NCBI GenBank assembly: GCA_018417955.1
Contig: JACTVC010000027.1
Location: forward strand, 62,001 to 126,000
Direction: 5' to 3'
Source: Laccaria trichodermophora
Lineage: Eukaryota; Basidiomycota; Agaricomycetes; Agaricales; Hydnangiaceae
Length of the DNA stretch: 64,000 nucleotides
Positions 20,903 through 32,882 of the stretch are shown piece by piece. The first letter of the stretch is position 1, and every line of letters begins with the position of its first letter. The notes beneath the pieces were generated by a model. It ran no database searches. It worked only from the letters and a program-made list of their open reading frames with translations, and had not been told where the DNA came from. The position numbers and the translations under genes are program-made.

Positions 20903-21632
20903 ATGGGTCTTCAAGAATACCAGGTCGTCGGACGCCACTTGCCCACCGAGGCAGACCCCACCCCCAAAATCTACCGCATGCGCATCTTTGCGCCCAACGA
21001 GGTCGTTGCAAAGTCGCGCTTCTGGTACTTTCTCAGGTACGCTTTTCTTCACAACTACAGTACCACAAACCCAATATGATCCTTTCCAACAGGCAACTCA
21101 AAAAGGTCAAGAAGGCCAATGGCGAGATCATTGGTGTGAACGTTGTGTGTATCTTTGATGTCCCTTGCAGCCCTCAAGAGGCAGGCGGAATGGGATTGCT
21201 GACTTAGCCTCTGCGCCCCGTCGCGTTGCTGTTTTTGTGTTTTCTAGATCCAGGAGAGGAAGCCTTTGAAGGTCAAGAACTTCGGCATCTGGCTCCGATA
21301 CGACTCGCGCTCAGGTACCCATAACATGTACAAGGAGTTCAGGGAGCTCTCGCGCGCTGCGGCTGTTAAGAGCTTGTACCAGGACATGGCTGCCAGGCAT
21401 CGTGCCCGCTTCAGGTCGATTCACGTGTGTATCATTCGCTCCCTGAATGTGAAAGTGTAGGCTGATAAGAGGTGTTACATAGGTTCTCCGTGTCGTTGAG
21501 ATCGAGAAATCCGAGGACATCCGCCGCCCTTACATCAAGCAGCTCCTCACCCCTAAGCTCAAGTTCCCCCTCCCTCACCGTGTCACCAAGATCCGCTCGA
21601 CCTTTGTGGCCAACCGCCCTTCCACCTTCTGA
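20903..21632 (+). CDS. RPL20: 60S ribosomal protein eL20 (L18a/L20)
   Basis: Four exons (20903-21036, 21093-21144, 21248-21424, 21483-21632; introns 56, 103 and 58 bases) give 170 residues, the normal length. The protein follows the eL20 family throughout: [12 protein letters not shown] at the start, [50 protein letters not shown] and the C-terminal [17 protein letters not shown]. It is a component of the large cytosolic ribosomal subunit. The start is the ATG directly after the 5' leader acceptor. Strong expression would be expected. Confidence 0.97.
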
Positions 21633-22241
21633 GAGGTTCTTGCAACGACTTGGATGGAAATGCGATGAGTTGTCTGAGGGTGCGCTTGACATCCATTATG
21701 CGAGTACTTATTACACGTTTTGTTTGGAGTTCATGCCAACATATGATATGACCCTCATGCCTCTGAACCGTGTCTGTGTGTAATCAGCTATCTTCCTGGC
21801 CGTCTCTCACATCTCCTTGTGCATCTCCTGATAACCCTCCGTTTCCTCTTTCCCTTCCGCTCACCTACGCTGCTTTCACCGCCGATTCTTCATGAGAACA
21901 AGTATGCGATTCCAGTGTCCTGAGGTTGTCGCTCACAACGCCATCCTGAAGGAATGAAGACGATTGATTCGCTTGATTCGACCAACCTGTCCCGCCACTT
22001 CTAAGAGCCAACATGTTACCAAGGACGTTGCTAGCCACCCAAAAATTATCGGTTCATCGTCTCACCAACATGACTAACAGATGGAAATTCACTGTTCTTG
22101 ACCTTGAAGACTTGACCCACGACTAAAGTTACGAAGCAGGCATTAATACTTTCAAGTTGTGAACAAGATGTCGAGGCGTCTTCGGTGCATCTATCATATT
22201 GTGCATCCCTTCGTAGTAGTAGCTGTAATTCACCTATCAAA
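21633..22241. other. intergenic between convergent genes
   Basis: Only 3' flanks: eL20 to the left and F-box copy A to the right. The last ~60 bases (GTGCATCTATCATATTGTGC... near 22185) are related to 24969-25010, downstream of copy B, showing that the duplication included this 3' flank. Confidence 0.5.
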
Positions 22242-23784
22242 CTACTCAAAAACTACTCCAGCCCGAGTGCAAGCTCTGTGACAGAGATTCAGAACCCTTC
22301 CCAGTTTGTGCACTGAGGAAGGTGATTCTGTGTATATAGTGTCGATCGCCGCGAAAGGAAACAGATTGTTCAGGTGGTCCGCTACGGTGACAGGATCCGA
22401 TTTGCCTAAAGAGAAGTGATTTATATCAAGTTTCAACAATTGTTGGCCTGTTCGACGAGGACGCTTCAAAATGCGAGCCGGGAGGGTTGAAAAATCAACA
22501 GACAAGCTCAATTCTCGTAAATTGGGAAGCTTTTTGGTGAGAAGACTCAGGGATCGGAGATTGACACCGACGGTCGCTAATTGAAGCTTCAATTCACGAA
22601 GTTCAGGCCATGCAGTCGCCATCTCAACGATGTTGTCATGAGATAGACTGGGTGAAGAAGGGAAAGGATAATGTTTCACAATAAGATGTCGCATCTGATG
22701 ACATGAAAGCAAAGGCTCAAGGTCTGAATAACGGGGCAAGATCATCAACCCCGATCTGACGATGAACTCGAATCGTTGCACAGTGTTGGCCCATTGTGCC
22801 ACACTTGTTGTGATAGTCCTCCATTGGACGTCCGAACATTCAAGCCAAATAAGAACGGACTCAATCGGAATGAAGGAGAACATAGCAAGGATTGAGTTGA
22901 TAAAGGGCCCGGAAGCACCAGTGAGGCTTAGCGAGCGCAGCGATTGGAAGCAGGGGAGCTGGAATTTCAGATCGAGGGGTGACGCATCCGATGAAGTACT
23001 TGAGAAATTCATTTCGAGCTCCACGAGGGATCCAGACGAAGCGATGATGTCGAGCGGAACATTCCCTGTGTTTATTTCAGACTTCGAAATGATGAGGGTG
23101 TGTAGGTTTCTCAAGTTGAGAATGGGGTTGTATGACTCGCGATTGGAGAGGAACCCAGGGAGTACCAGCTTTTCGATTGACGGTGCTTGTTCTGAAATAA
23201 CCTTCATAAAACCTTTGTGCAGGGGATAGGGTAATTTGCCAATGGAAAAAGCATCACAGAAACAGAAAGAAACGGTACGAAGAGTTGGGTAAAGGAGAAG
23301 GGGAAGGGCATGGATCAGATCGGGGTGGTCAAGTGTCAAGGTGACTAGCGACGGCAACATTGGCCGCCCTTGAAAATGGCGCGCTGCGAGAACCAAGACA
23401 AAACCATCAAATCCAGAAGGGTCCTCAGTGGTAACTTGAAGTTCGTGAATGGCAGCTGCGTAACTTTCAAGTCTCAGCCAGTGAGCGGGCTCGACATCAT
23501 CGTGGAAGCCCTTGAATTGAATGAGAGTCGAATTTATTTATAAAATAACTTGGACGAACATAAATTTCCCGGGATTCGTCAAATTCAAAACTAGGTATGA
23601 CGTTGAACAAGGTTGCAAGGGATACAAGGCGACGCCATAAAACAGACACCGCAGGCTCGAAAAAGGCTTTGCAACTTCGTGCCAATGCAGAGAGTGAGTC
23701 TTCGTCCGTGAAATATTCGCCATAAAAATTCTCAAAGATAATTGAGAGGATCTCTGGGACTTGAAGAGCGGGGTGAGGCGACAT
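22242..23784 (-). CDS. F-box/LRR-like protein, copy A
   Basis: Two exons, 23784-23560 and 23510-22242 (49-base intron), give 497 residues. The start MSPHPALQVPEILSIIFENF followed by SLSALARSCKAFFEPAVSVL is an F-box-like N-terminus; the rest is a long alpha/beta region of leucine-rich segments (LPSLVTLTLDHPDLIHAL, LNLRNLHTLIIS, FQSLRSLSLTG, WPELRELKLQL, LPNLRELSLSVDF) typical of fungal F-box proteins. Such proteins usually recruit targets to SCF ubiquitin ligases through Skp1; targets are unknown. Copy B (25031-26573) has the same length, intron position and intron length, so the two arose by tandem duplication. The pair at 60671 and 62615 belongs to the same family. Confidence 0.8.
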
Positions 23785-24349
23785 GAGCACAATGCATACG
23801 ATCGACTTTCGCACTGAAGGGTTGGGAGACAACCAGTCCAAACGAAGCAGAGTTTGGCAACCAACAGGGGGTGTATTTCAAGCGGAATCACCAGGTGTCC
23901 GACCTCGTGGAATTTGGTCCTGGTGTACGGAGGGTGAGGAGAGGTGAGGAGGTACTCGTAAAGTCTGGAAGAAATTTGAAGCTTTCAAGTTGATATTTAT
24001 CTAGTGGCAACTGGCAAGGTCGTGATCGATTTATCCGATCACGAGTTAATCTGAAGTCGGGTTCAATGGAAGAACAAAAAACCGTCTTCAAGTTGAACCT
24101 CTAAAAGAATCGCGAATCCTTTGAGCTGTAGCCGCCAACGAGTAGTAGTCAAGTTGACACCAGTTCAATTAGCCGTCTCACACTGACCCAATTCGGACTC
24201 GTGTATCGAGGTCCCTCCGCCTCCGTTTACCCCCTCGTCCCTAACATAGTGAATTTAACCCCTTCGAGATTAGTAGAGTCGAGCAAATGAGTGGAGAGTC
24301 TTGGGAGAGTCGTTGTGAGATCATCTTTTCTTCTCTATATGAAAACACA

Positions 24350-24560
24350 AAGGATTTTGATGGCTGACAAATTCAGCTTTATCTTACTAAGCAGTTCACA
24401 CCCTCGAGCCGCGTGAGCGGCGTTTGCTGGATTCAACATGCGTACCAGGGGGTCCAGGGGGCTTGCCCCCGGCAAGCTGTGACCAGTGTCGAAGCAACGG
24501 TCGAGCGCAGCGAGTGCCGTGGCGTAGACACGGGTCTAAAGCTTGTTCTTATTTTAAAGG
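24350..24560. repeat. inserted GC-rich hairpin segment
   Basis: This stretch is absent from the otherwise matching flank of copy B. It contains the hairpins GCCGCGTGAGCGGC (24408-24421) and GGGGGCTTGCCCCC (24457-24470), plus GCTTGCC/GGCAAGC complementarity, and the words GAGCGCAGCGAGTGCCG. It may be a small mobile element or the end of one;I found no clear target duplication. Confidence 0.4.
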
Positions 24561-24569
24561 CTTCTAGTA

Positions 24570-24955
24570 TTAGGTAATCCATTTTTCTTCGAGTGAGTGA
24601 CAAATTACAAGAACGGAACCTGAACGGCGGACAGATTCAAGAAAAAAGAGTAAAAAGTGGATGAGTGAAACACACGAACATACAACGAATGATGGATGGT
24701 AATGGACAGTGGGTAATAGAAGGAAGATCAAGAGGAGAATGTACGGCGTTACGTCGGCGTAAAACATGAATGAAAGACAAATGAAAGAGAATTAGCGTGC
24801 CCAACGACTCGGAGCTTGACAAACCGTAATTTATACCACATCCGCATCTCAGGAGACCACGAGGATAATCGCAAGAAACACAAGACGAGAGCGCTGGAGG
24901 AGGCTCGGGTTCGGAGCAAGCAGGAAGGGAGGGAATCGGCACCCAGAACTCCGCC
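24570..24955 (-). repeat. duplicated 3' flank of the APH-like gene
   Basis: Matches 27080-27410 over most of its length with small indels; for instance AGTAAAAAGTGGATGAGTGA and AATGATGGATG occur in both, as does AAGAGAATTAGCGTG. It marks the junction of the tandem duplication that produced F-box copies A and B. Confidence 0.8.
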
Positions 24956-25030
24956 CTGGATCCTGGGTGCATCTATCATACCGTACATCCCTTCGTAGTA
25001 CTGCAAATGTAATTCGGTTGTGAGATACTA

Positions 25031-26573
25031 TTAAACTCCTCCAGCGCGGGTGCAAGCTCTTCGGCAGAGATTCAGAATCCTTCCCAGTCTGCGCAGGGGC
25101 CCGGTCGCCGTCCCTGTCTGTTTATATGTAAGGTTAATCGCCGCCCAAGGAAACAGATTGTTCAGGTGGTCCGCTACAGTGACAGGATCCGATTCGCCTA
25201 AAGAGAAACGACTTATATCAAGTTTCAACAATCGTTGGCCTGTCCGACGGGGATGCGTCACAACGTGAGGGAGGGTTGAAAGATCAACAGGCAAACTCAA
25301 TTCCCGTAAACGGAGAAGCTTTTCGGCGAGAAGAATCAGGGTGCTGAGGTTGACATCGACGACCGCTAAGTGAATCCTCAATTCGCGAAGCTCGGGCCAC
25401 GCAGTCGCCATCTCAACGATGTCGTCATGACACAAATTGGGTGAGGAAGGGAAAGGGTAATGTCCGACAGTGAGCTGTCGCATTTGGTGACACGAGAGCA
25501 AGGGCTCAAGGTCTGAATATCGGGGCATGATCATCAACTCCGATCTGACGGTGAGCGTGAAACTTTGCAAAGTGTTGGCCCATTGTGCGACATTTGTTGT
25601 GATAGTCCTCCACGGGACGTCCGAACAATTGAGTGGAAGAAGAATGGACTCAAGCGGAATGAAGGTGAACATGGTAAGGATCGAGTTGATCCAGAGCCCC
25701 GAGGCACTGAGGCCGAGGCAGCGCAGCGATTGGAAGCAGGGAAGCTGGAATTTCCGATTGGGGAGTGTCACAGAGGTTGCATCATTCAAACCAAGATACA
25801 TTTTGAGCTCAACGAGAGACGCACAAGAAGAGATGATGTCGAGGGAAACATTCCCTGACTGTAGTCCAGATGTTGAAATGATGAGGGTGTGTAGGTTTCT
25901 CAAGTTGAGAATGGGACTGTATGACTCGCGGTTGAAGAGGAACCCAGGAAGTACCAGCTTTTTGATAGAGGGTGCTTGTTCTGAAATAATCCTCATATAA
26001 CCTTTGTGCAGGGGGTAGGACAGTTTGTTGATGGGACGACCATCCTCACATACACAGAAAGAAATGGTACGAAGGGTTGGGGAAAGGAGGAGGGGAAGGG
26101 CAGAGATCAATTTGGGGTGGTCAAGTGTCAAGGTGACCAGTGACGGCAGCATTGGCCGCCCTTGAAAATGGCGCGCTGTGAGCAACATGACAAACCCATC
26201 AAATCCATACTGATTGCGAACTACTTGAAGTTCGCGAACGGCAGATGCGTAACTTTCAAGTCGCAGCCAGTGAGCGGGTTCGACGTCATCGTGGAAGTCC
26301 TTGAAATGAGTGAGAGTCGAGTCTACTTATGAAATGATTAGGACAAACATAGACTTCCCGGGATTCATCTAATGCAAAACTAGGTATGACCTTGAACAAG
26401 TCCGCAAGGAACCAAAGGCGACGCCATAAAATAGAAACCGCAGGCTCGAAAAAGTGTTTGCAACTTCGCGCCAATGCAGCGAGTGATACTAGGTCCGTAA
26501 AACCTTCGCGATAAAAATTTTCGAAGATAATCGAGAGGATATCTGGGACTTGGAGAGCGGGGTGAGGCGACAT
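25031..26573 (-). CDS. F-box/LRR-like protein, copy B
   Basis: Two exons, 26573-26349 and 26299-25031 (49-base intron), again 497 residues. N-terminus MSPHPALQVPDILSIIFENF with LAALARSCKHFFEPAVSILW is F-box-like, followed by leucine-rich segments (LPSLVTLTLDHPKLISAL, LNLRNLHTLIISTSG, WPELRELRIHL). Most of the protein is close to copy A, but stretches around the region coded at 25730-25860 and the C-terminus differ, so the copies have diverged unevenly. Both are open, which argues against simple decay. Likely role, as for the family: substrate receptor of an SCF ubiquitin ligase (inference). Confidence 0.8.
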
Positions 26574-27433
26574 CGTGGATATGATCAGCTCCCGCAAAGA
26601 GTTCGGAGAAAGTTTGGCAACACACAGGGAGTGGATTTCAATTGGATTCACCAGGCGTCCGACCTCGTGAAAATTGGTCCTTAGGTACGAAAGGTGAGGC
26701 CGGTGAGGCCTCGATAATACTGGTATCAGGTAAGTAAGTGTTGAAAGGAAACTGAAGTTCTGGTCGTTATCGATTTGATGTCGGAGTTGATCTGAAGTCA
26801 AAACCTGTTCAAACGTAATTCACGTTCAATGGAGAATAAAAACCGTCATAACCTATGAAAGAATCGTGATTCCTTCGAGTTATAAGCTAATGGATAGTCT
26901 CAACACCAGTTCAATGGACCCGCCTCGCACTCACCCAATCCGGACTCATCCATCAAAGTCCCTCGAGCTGTCTACCACCTCGTCCTTAACATAGTGATTT
27001 AAACCTCTTCGGGACCAGTTCGAGTCTAGCTTGTGAGCATATCGTTCTGAGATCATTGTTATTCTTATTTGAAAAGGTTTTGGTAATCCACTTTATTTCA
27101 ATGATAATAACAAGAACGGCGGACAGATTCAAGAAAAGAAAAGAGTAAAAAGTGGATGAGTGAAACACACAAACATACAACGAATGATGGATGACAATGG
27201 ACAGTGGGTAATGCTATGAAGAGAAGGAAGATCAAGACGAGAATGTACGACGTAAAACATGAGTGAAAGAGAATTAGCGTGTCCAACGAGCTTGACGGAC
27301 CGTAATTTAAGTACCATATACGATCAAAAGACGACAACAAGAAATCCAAGACGAGAGCGTCGGAGGAGGCCCTGGCTCGGAGCAAGTAGGCAGGGAAGGA
27401 ATCGGGATCCAGATCCTTACTCAGCGCTCAGCC
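26574..27433. other. upstream flank of F-box copy B and 3' flank of the APH-like gene
   Basis: 26574-27075 is a diverged counterpart of the flank upstream of copy A (CACCAGTTCAAT and CAATCCGGACTC near 26905-26945). 27080-27410 is the original of the segment copied to 24570-24955. No gene is supported. Confidence 0.55.
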
Positions 27434-30063
27434 CTAAATCCCTCCCACCTCCTCAACATGCTCTTGCTGCCGCTTTCCACCCTCACCCCCGATAACAGTC
27501 AACCAAGCTTCCAACCGCCTCCCCAGCTCCCCTCCGCGCCCACCACATATATCCCCCGTCGTATTCAGCATCTGCTCCTTCTCCTGCTCATCCACGAACG
27601 GCAACTTCCTCGACAACCGTGCTGCTCCTCGTGCAGGTGGTATTGTTAACACCATCCCGGCCGCGCCTACACCATTGCTCTTCGCCCCTTTGGTCGTCCC
27701 GTTCATCTTGGAAGTGCGCGAGAAAGAGTTTGAGCTGGATCCTCCCGTTGCTGGTGCTGGGTGATGATGGTGGTGATGATGTGGATGATGATTCTCAGCA
27801 CGCGGAGACGCAATCATCGCTCTTAATGTCTCCCCATCCGCCTCCGCCTCCGTACACGCGCTTTCCTTCCCACTAGCAGCTCCCTTGAACCACTCGCCCT
27901 CAAACTCCTCCGGCCCCAATATACTCTCCACCAATCCCTCCTCCCACCCATCCCACTCCACACACCGATGCGCCATCCTTAGTCGAACACCCGCGGATTC
28001 ATGGTGCAACCACTCCTTGCACAGAGTCGTCAGATCAGCTTTGGAGCCAGGTGGGAGTTTGAGGTTCGCAGAGGCGGGGTCGGAGGGGAGTCGCGCAACA
28101 GCCTCGCGGAATAGTTTGCTTAAGAAGGGGCTGGATTGAAGAAAGGCGGGGACGTGTGCGCAGGCCCAAAGTGGCCTGGTGGTGGTTGATTCCCAATCGA
28201 TTATACATGTCTGTGTGAGGTGTTTGAGCATGACGAGATGATATATATATGGAGAAAGACGTACGATGGAGGTATTATCCTTTGCATCGACAAACACATT
28301 CTCCAAGCTCAAATCATGGCAATCCAAGCCAAACTCTTCTTTCCCTTCCCCCATGGGCCGATCATCCTCCAATTTCATCAGATGCTCCATAACCCTCATC
28401 CACCTCCCCATCTCCCTCCTTACCTGATCCTCCCTCTGACTCATATGAGCCACCAAAAAGGTACTGCGCTGCATCCGCCTATAATCCCTATACATCGCAT
28501 CTCCAGGACCCTCCCATTCCTCTTCGCTCTCCTCCAGATCCCATTCATCAGATTCATCGCTCTCGTCTCCAGGTACCGCTCTCAACCTGTGATGCCGCGA
28601 ACTCCTGATCTCATCCGGGTCCAAATGTAACCGATGTGGAGCTGCGCTGCCCGCGTTCTCGCGTATTACACCCTGGATCTCGCGCTCTGCGCAGGACGCC
28701 AAGTAAGATGCGGTAGAAGCCCATGGTCCGCGGTTCAATTCTTCTGGATGCGTCAGATCACCACGGTTAGAGCCGAAGAAAGGCCAGGATATAATTGGGC
28801 CCACGTGGAAGACGTGAGTTGCAGTATGAATAGACTGGAGAGACGGGGTCTTGAGCACAGGGCCGTTCACCCCGCTCATGCTTAGCGTTGGGGAGAATGG
28901 GAATGCAGAATATGCAGGGCAATATTGGCTGGCTTTGGGGGTTGGGGTGTCGGAAGAGACTATTATCCGCGGGTCAGGCCCGAAATAGATAGACCCTATT
29001 CCAGAGAAGCGATGTGCGAAGAGAGGGATGACAATGGCTGCGAGGTTTCGCATGAGCTTCACAATATCACTGTAAGGGAGCCCGTGATAAACTTGTGAAA
29101 GCGGAATTCCGGGCGCCTGTAGAGTGGTAAGTCACGTGATCGACTCGGAAGTTTAGTGATGGACCTTTGACATGAGAATAATTTCACCTCCTAGGCGGTT
29201 GTAGGGGTTTGAATCGTAGTGATAGACCTTCGGAACGGGGACATTGGTTTTTTCGCGAAGGTAGCTCATGGTAGCAACCTCTGATTCGGTCTTGAGTCTA
29301 GGCATGAACCGACGTGCAACGCGTGCCACTAGCTCCGTGTAATCGACGAGTGTGACAAGGTAGGCCTGGGTAGATGATCAGTATATGTAGGGCACCCTGT
29401 CCCGAGACGGATTGACCTTGTGAAAGGTTCCTAAAGCAACGATCAGCTCAGCCAACAGCCGAAACACCAGAAAGCGACATACCAGCACTAAGAAAGGTGA
29501 TACGACCAACCTCAACACCCATTTTCTCGCGGACGACGTCTTTCAATACCCTTCTATCCACTTCGAAAGGAGAAGCACCATGCAAGGCGGCATCAGCCTT
29601 AGATTCCCGTTTCCTGTCAGCATGTTCGGTGGCCCAGTCCCATTGGAGCAGTGGCTGAGTGGTTGTCGGCGTTGGTTGCAAATGTTGTTGGTCTATGTTC
29701 AAGCAAAGTTTGCGGGCATCCTGGTGCATAATAGAGGGGTTATGGGTGTTGTGAACGCGAGGGGACCCCTTATCAACGAGTGGTGTCTCTGAATCAACAC
29801 AATTTCCCGGAAATGAGCCGGAACTTGAGAATGCGGAATTAATGGAAGGTATAACCAGCCTTGAGGCACTAATAGAAGAATAGATGTTGTTAGCGGCGAG
29901 AGATGTCGTGAAGGCGGTGTGTAGACGCTATGGTAGAGAGGGAGACGTACTCATAGGTTTTAGAGCCGGTGTGCTTGGCCGTGTTTGCATCTCCCGCCTC
30001 AGAATTGCTCCCCACACACGTTTCTGCTCCTGCCGCTCCCGTTTTACTCGCAGGATTACCCAT
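27434..30063 (-). CDS. APH-family (aminoglycoside phosphotransferase-like) kinase-fold protein
   Basis: Six exons (30063-29951, 29868-29483, 29430-29417, 29365-29165, 29116-28265, 28210-27434) give 780 residues. One exon is only 14 bases. After a low-complexity N-terminus (MGNPASKTGAAGAETC), the kinase fold begins with ITFLSAGTFHKAYLVTLVD, then MSYLREKTNVPVPKVYHYD, IILMSKAPGIPLSQVY, the catalytic loop FGLDCHDLSLENVFVD (HxDxxxxN) and CIIDWEST, the metal-binding Asp. These are intact, so small-molecule or protein phosphotransfer is possible; substrates of fungal members are mostly unknown. An acidic insert (DESDESDEWDLEESEEEW) separates the lobes, and the C-terminal ~200 residues are low complexity, with a run of His and Gly/Ser. 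The intron 28211-28264 keeps frame and could be retained. Confidence 0.82.
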
Positions 30064-32285
30064 GGCGAGGAAGATAATTATCATGTAACCCTCGAAACCT
30101 TTATATCCCTGGACTCTCCTTGGCGAGTGACGTGAACCCTTGCTTCTTTACACCGCCAGCATTCGCATAACTTTCCGACACCGCGTATCTGGCCACGAAC
30201 TCTTCACCTCAATCACAAAAACATCCCACGTCTATTACCCCACCGCTGCGGTTAATAGATATTTCCATAGTTGCTCACACTACGCTATGGTTGCTGCTCT
30301 CACCTACCGGAGTGGGTCTCCTCCTGGTCTCTTCCTGGTTTCTTCACTTCCTGACAGACAATACTTCCCCGCGCCAAGCCCCCACGCCAAGGCGAGTCAC
30401 TTCACTACCATTAATATTCCGCACAAAATCCTGCGTCAGTGTCCCCGGGTGCCACCACTTATACATCGCCCGCTCACTTATTTCTATTAGACGGCCTTTA
30501 CCTCTGTTTACTCATATCTTGTGCTACTGCACTACTGTGGCCGAGCCTCAGTAGGCGCCGGTCTCAATCTCAAACTCTATCCTGGATCTCGGAATGCAGG
30601 GAAGATGGCACGCGAATAACCTCATCTTCCGCTCAGCACACTATGAACTAAACCCCGCCTTGGCATCAGCCGATGTTTCAACGTCTTCGTTGGGAAAGCT
30701 AACGCCATTCTTGCTGGTAAGCAAACGCCATTCCCGTTTGTACTCATCCATCCGAAACGTGCATTTCAAGAACTCGCTAAACCTAGCAGAGCAGGTCCAG
30801 GATTCACCTTGACTGCGCCTTGCACGTTCGCATAAGTATCCGCACCTCCGCCACCAGGGTTCCAGCGATCACGTCCATTACAAAGTCAACAATCCAAAAT
30901 ATCCGCCGGGCGCTTCGGTCCTTCGGACACTGGAGAAACTCCCTCTCTCAAAATAATTTGCAGGTAGACGTCGATCTTTCATTTGATCCAGTCGGGCATA
31001 TACTCATTGAACACCGAGCAGTTTCTTCCACCACATGGTCACAAGACGAGTCCACGCGAATTCCTCTATCATTGATTTGTTTTCCTCATTGTGTCTGGTC
31101 GCTATGTACTGTCACTTGCTCCGTTCCGGACGCTGGTAGCACGACATATGGCGTGGTGTTCCGCTGACCGTGATCCACCATTCACGGAGAAAGATAACGT
31201 TAGCGTTTTCGTGAATGCACTTTACGCAAAAGCCAGTCTGAAAAACTCCACTGCAAGCAAGTTGTTTTTCCAAGATAATTTTCGAGGTTGGTAATTGACG
31301 CCGCTTTCGAAGGCTGAAGCGCCTTTGCTTTGGATGGCGCCCTAACGCGTTTAAATTTTGACGCAATCACGGCACCCCATACAATCTCTTCCGCACACTC
31401 TAAAATTTAGCATGACGCTCCGGCTCGTTATTTCATCTGGAGATCTAGCGGCTTTTGTTTTCCTGTGACGTCTATGAGAGATTTCTTCAATTCCCAAGCT
31501 GCCACATGTTCCGCGTCCGGAGCATACAAAACACTCTATCTAGTCACCTGGTGAACGGACTTATCGTTCAACCCAGCTCTAGATCTAAAGAGTGCTACAA
31601 ATAAGAAGGTCGAAGGCCGCCTGATTTTTATCAAGAGAATGTAGACCTACAATTGTGCAGCTTTGAAGAATATACAAAGCCATTCAATTGCGAGTTTGGC
31701 TTGCAGGTCGGGGGTCGCGTAGAGATGTAGAGAGCGTCTATGGAGGTGCCGTGATGATAAGCGTAGGTTATCTGTCATCACGTACATACATGACAGGTAT
31801 CTTGGGGCACTCGCCGCCTCCTGAGTTCTGGCATGATTCCCACTTCCTTCCAGTTTTTTTCTCATTGGCCGTCCACCTGATGAGGCGCCTTGTCCGAGTG
31901 CCGGCATTGAATATTGAAGGTTGGGGTTAGCATGTGAACTTTACTCGACGCAGGTTTTTTGCAAGTCCGTTATCACAACGCACGACTTCCCAAGCAAATC
32001 CCACCGCGCATCACTTTTATGGCGAGTTTCTCTTGCTCTTGAAAACTATTCACACTCCCTATAGTCTGATATCGCTAGAAGCCCCAAGGGTGTTGCCGAG
32101 AGCTTTTAATGGGTATGACCATAATTTCCTCCTTTCTCTTTATCTTATCTTGAAAGGTGTGTAGGGTCCCTTGCCAATATCGGACGGGTAACGTAGAGGC
32201 TGAGGAAGTTGCCAAAAATCTCCTACCTCTGATGTACACTACCATGTATTTTGTGAAATTGATTCTTAGTTCCGGAGCAACTTGT
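30064..32285. other. long gene-poor tract
   Basis: Many short frames on both strands but none with convincing composition, splice continuity or recognisable family. A minus-strand stretch around 31790-31850 reads WESCQNSGGGECPKIPV, which could be a decayed exon. The ~200 bases at the start contain the APH-like gene's promoter. Confidence 0.35.
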
Positions 32286-32490
32286 TCATGCATAACTTGG
32301 ACGCACGAATTTCCCGTCATAGAATTCGATGACGGATTTGATTTCGTCGTCGCTGAGGGCAGATAGTTGTCCAGGGCCACCAAGGAAGAAAGCAAGTAGG
32401 AGTCGCCAGTTATACGCTTGCTTCGTCAAAGGCTCATCATGGCGGGTAGTAAAAGGGTTCCGGCCGCATCCACTGCTGACGAGGTCAAAG
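32286..32490 (-). pseudogene. exon-like fragment of an unrecognised protein
   Basis: An open minus-strand frame of about 67 codons reads CGRNPFTTRHDEPLTKQAYN then WRLLLAFFLGGPGQLSAL and SDDEIKSVIEFYDGKF before a stop at 32286. Composition looks protein-like, but there is no ATG, and flanking exons are not evident. A splice acceptor AG lies just upstream and a GTGCGT donor just before the stop. I do not recognise a family. It may be a surviving exon of a decayed gene. Confidence 0.35.
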
Positions 32491-32882
32491 CTTCAATCAT
32501 GGCCGGCAAGGTTTCCAGCAAGAAATCGGGATTCAACAGCTTCATGGCCCACACCATGACCTACCATCAATCATAAATCAGCATCTCACACGTATACACA
32601 CACGAGTTATGGCACCGCCGAAGACCCCAATAAATTTCCATTTTTCATTCGAAAGCTTCCAGTCGTAAATTCACCAGACGACGGTTGTCAGCCAGACAGA
32701 TTGGAGGGAAACAATATGTGCACCATGCGCAGTGGTCACAAAGATCCGGGCTGATCTGGAGCGCAATGCATCGGCCGTGATATCTCGAACAGGTAAGAAT
32801 TGGTCATCTAGTCGTAGCATTGGGATGAGAGAAGAGCAGGTGGAAAAGCTGTTGATGCAACAAACAATTACAAAGCTGACTT

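Larger units (their letters stand above)
23785..25030. other. spacer between F-box copies A and B, with copied neighbour 3' flank
   Basis: Contains the upstream flank of copy A, an inserted hairpin-rich segment (about 24350-24560), and 24570-24955, which is a diverged copy of 27080-27410 (3' flank of the APH-like gene). Copy B's 3' flank starts near 24965. ORFs here are not genes. Confidence 0.6.

Noticed and set aside
28220..28630. 136-codon plus-strand frame
   Set aside because: Antisense to the large fifth exon of the APH-like gene, whose kinase motifs are clear.
32600..32640. Weak similarity of the TGGCACCG...AATAAAT stretch to 48451-48480
   Set aside because: About 28 bases at modest identity without boundaries; not enough to define a repeat.
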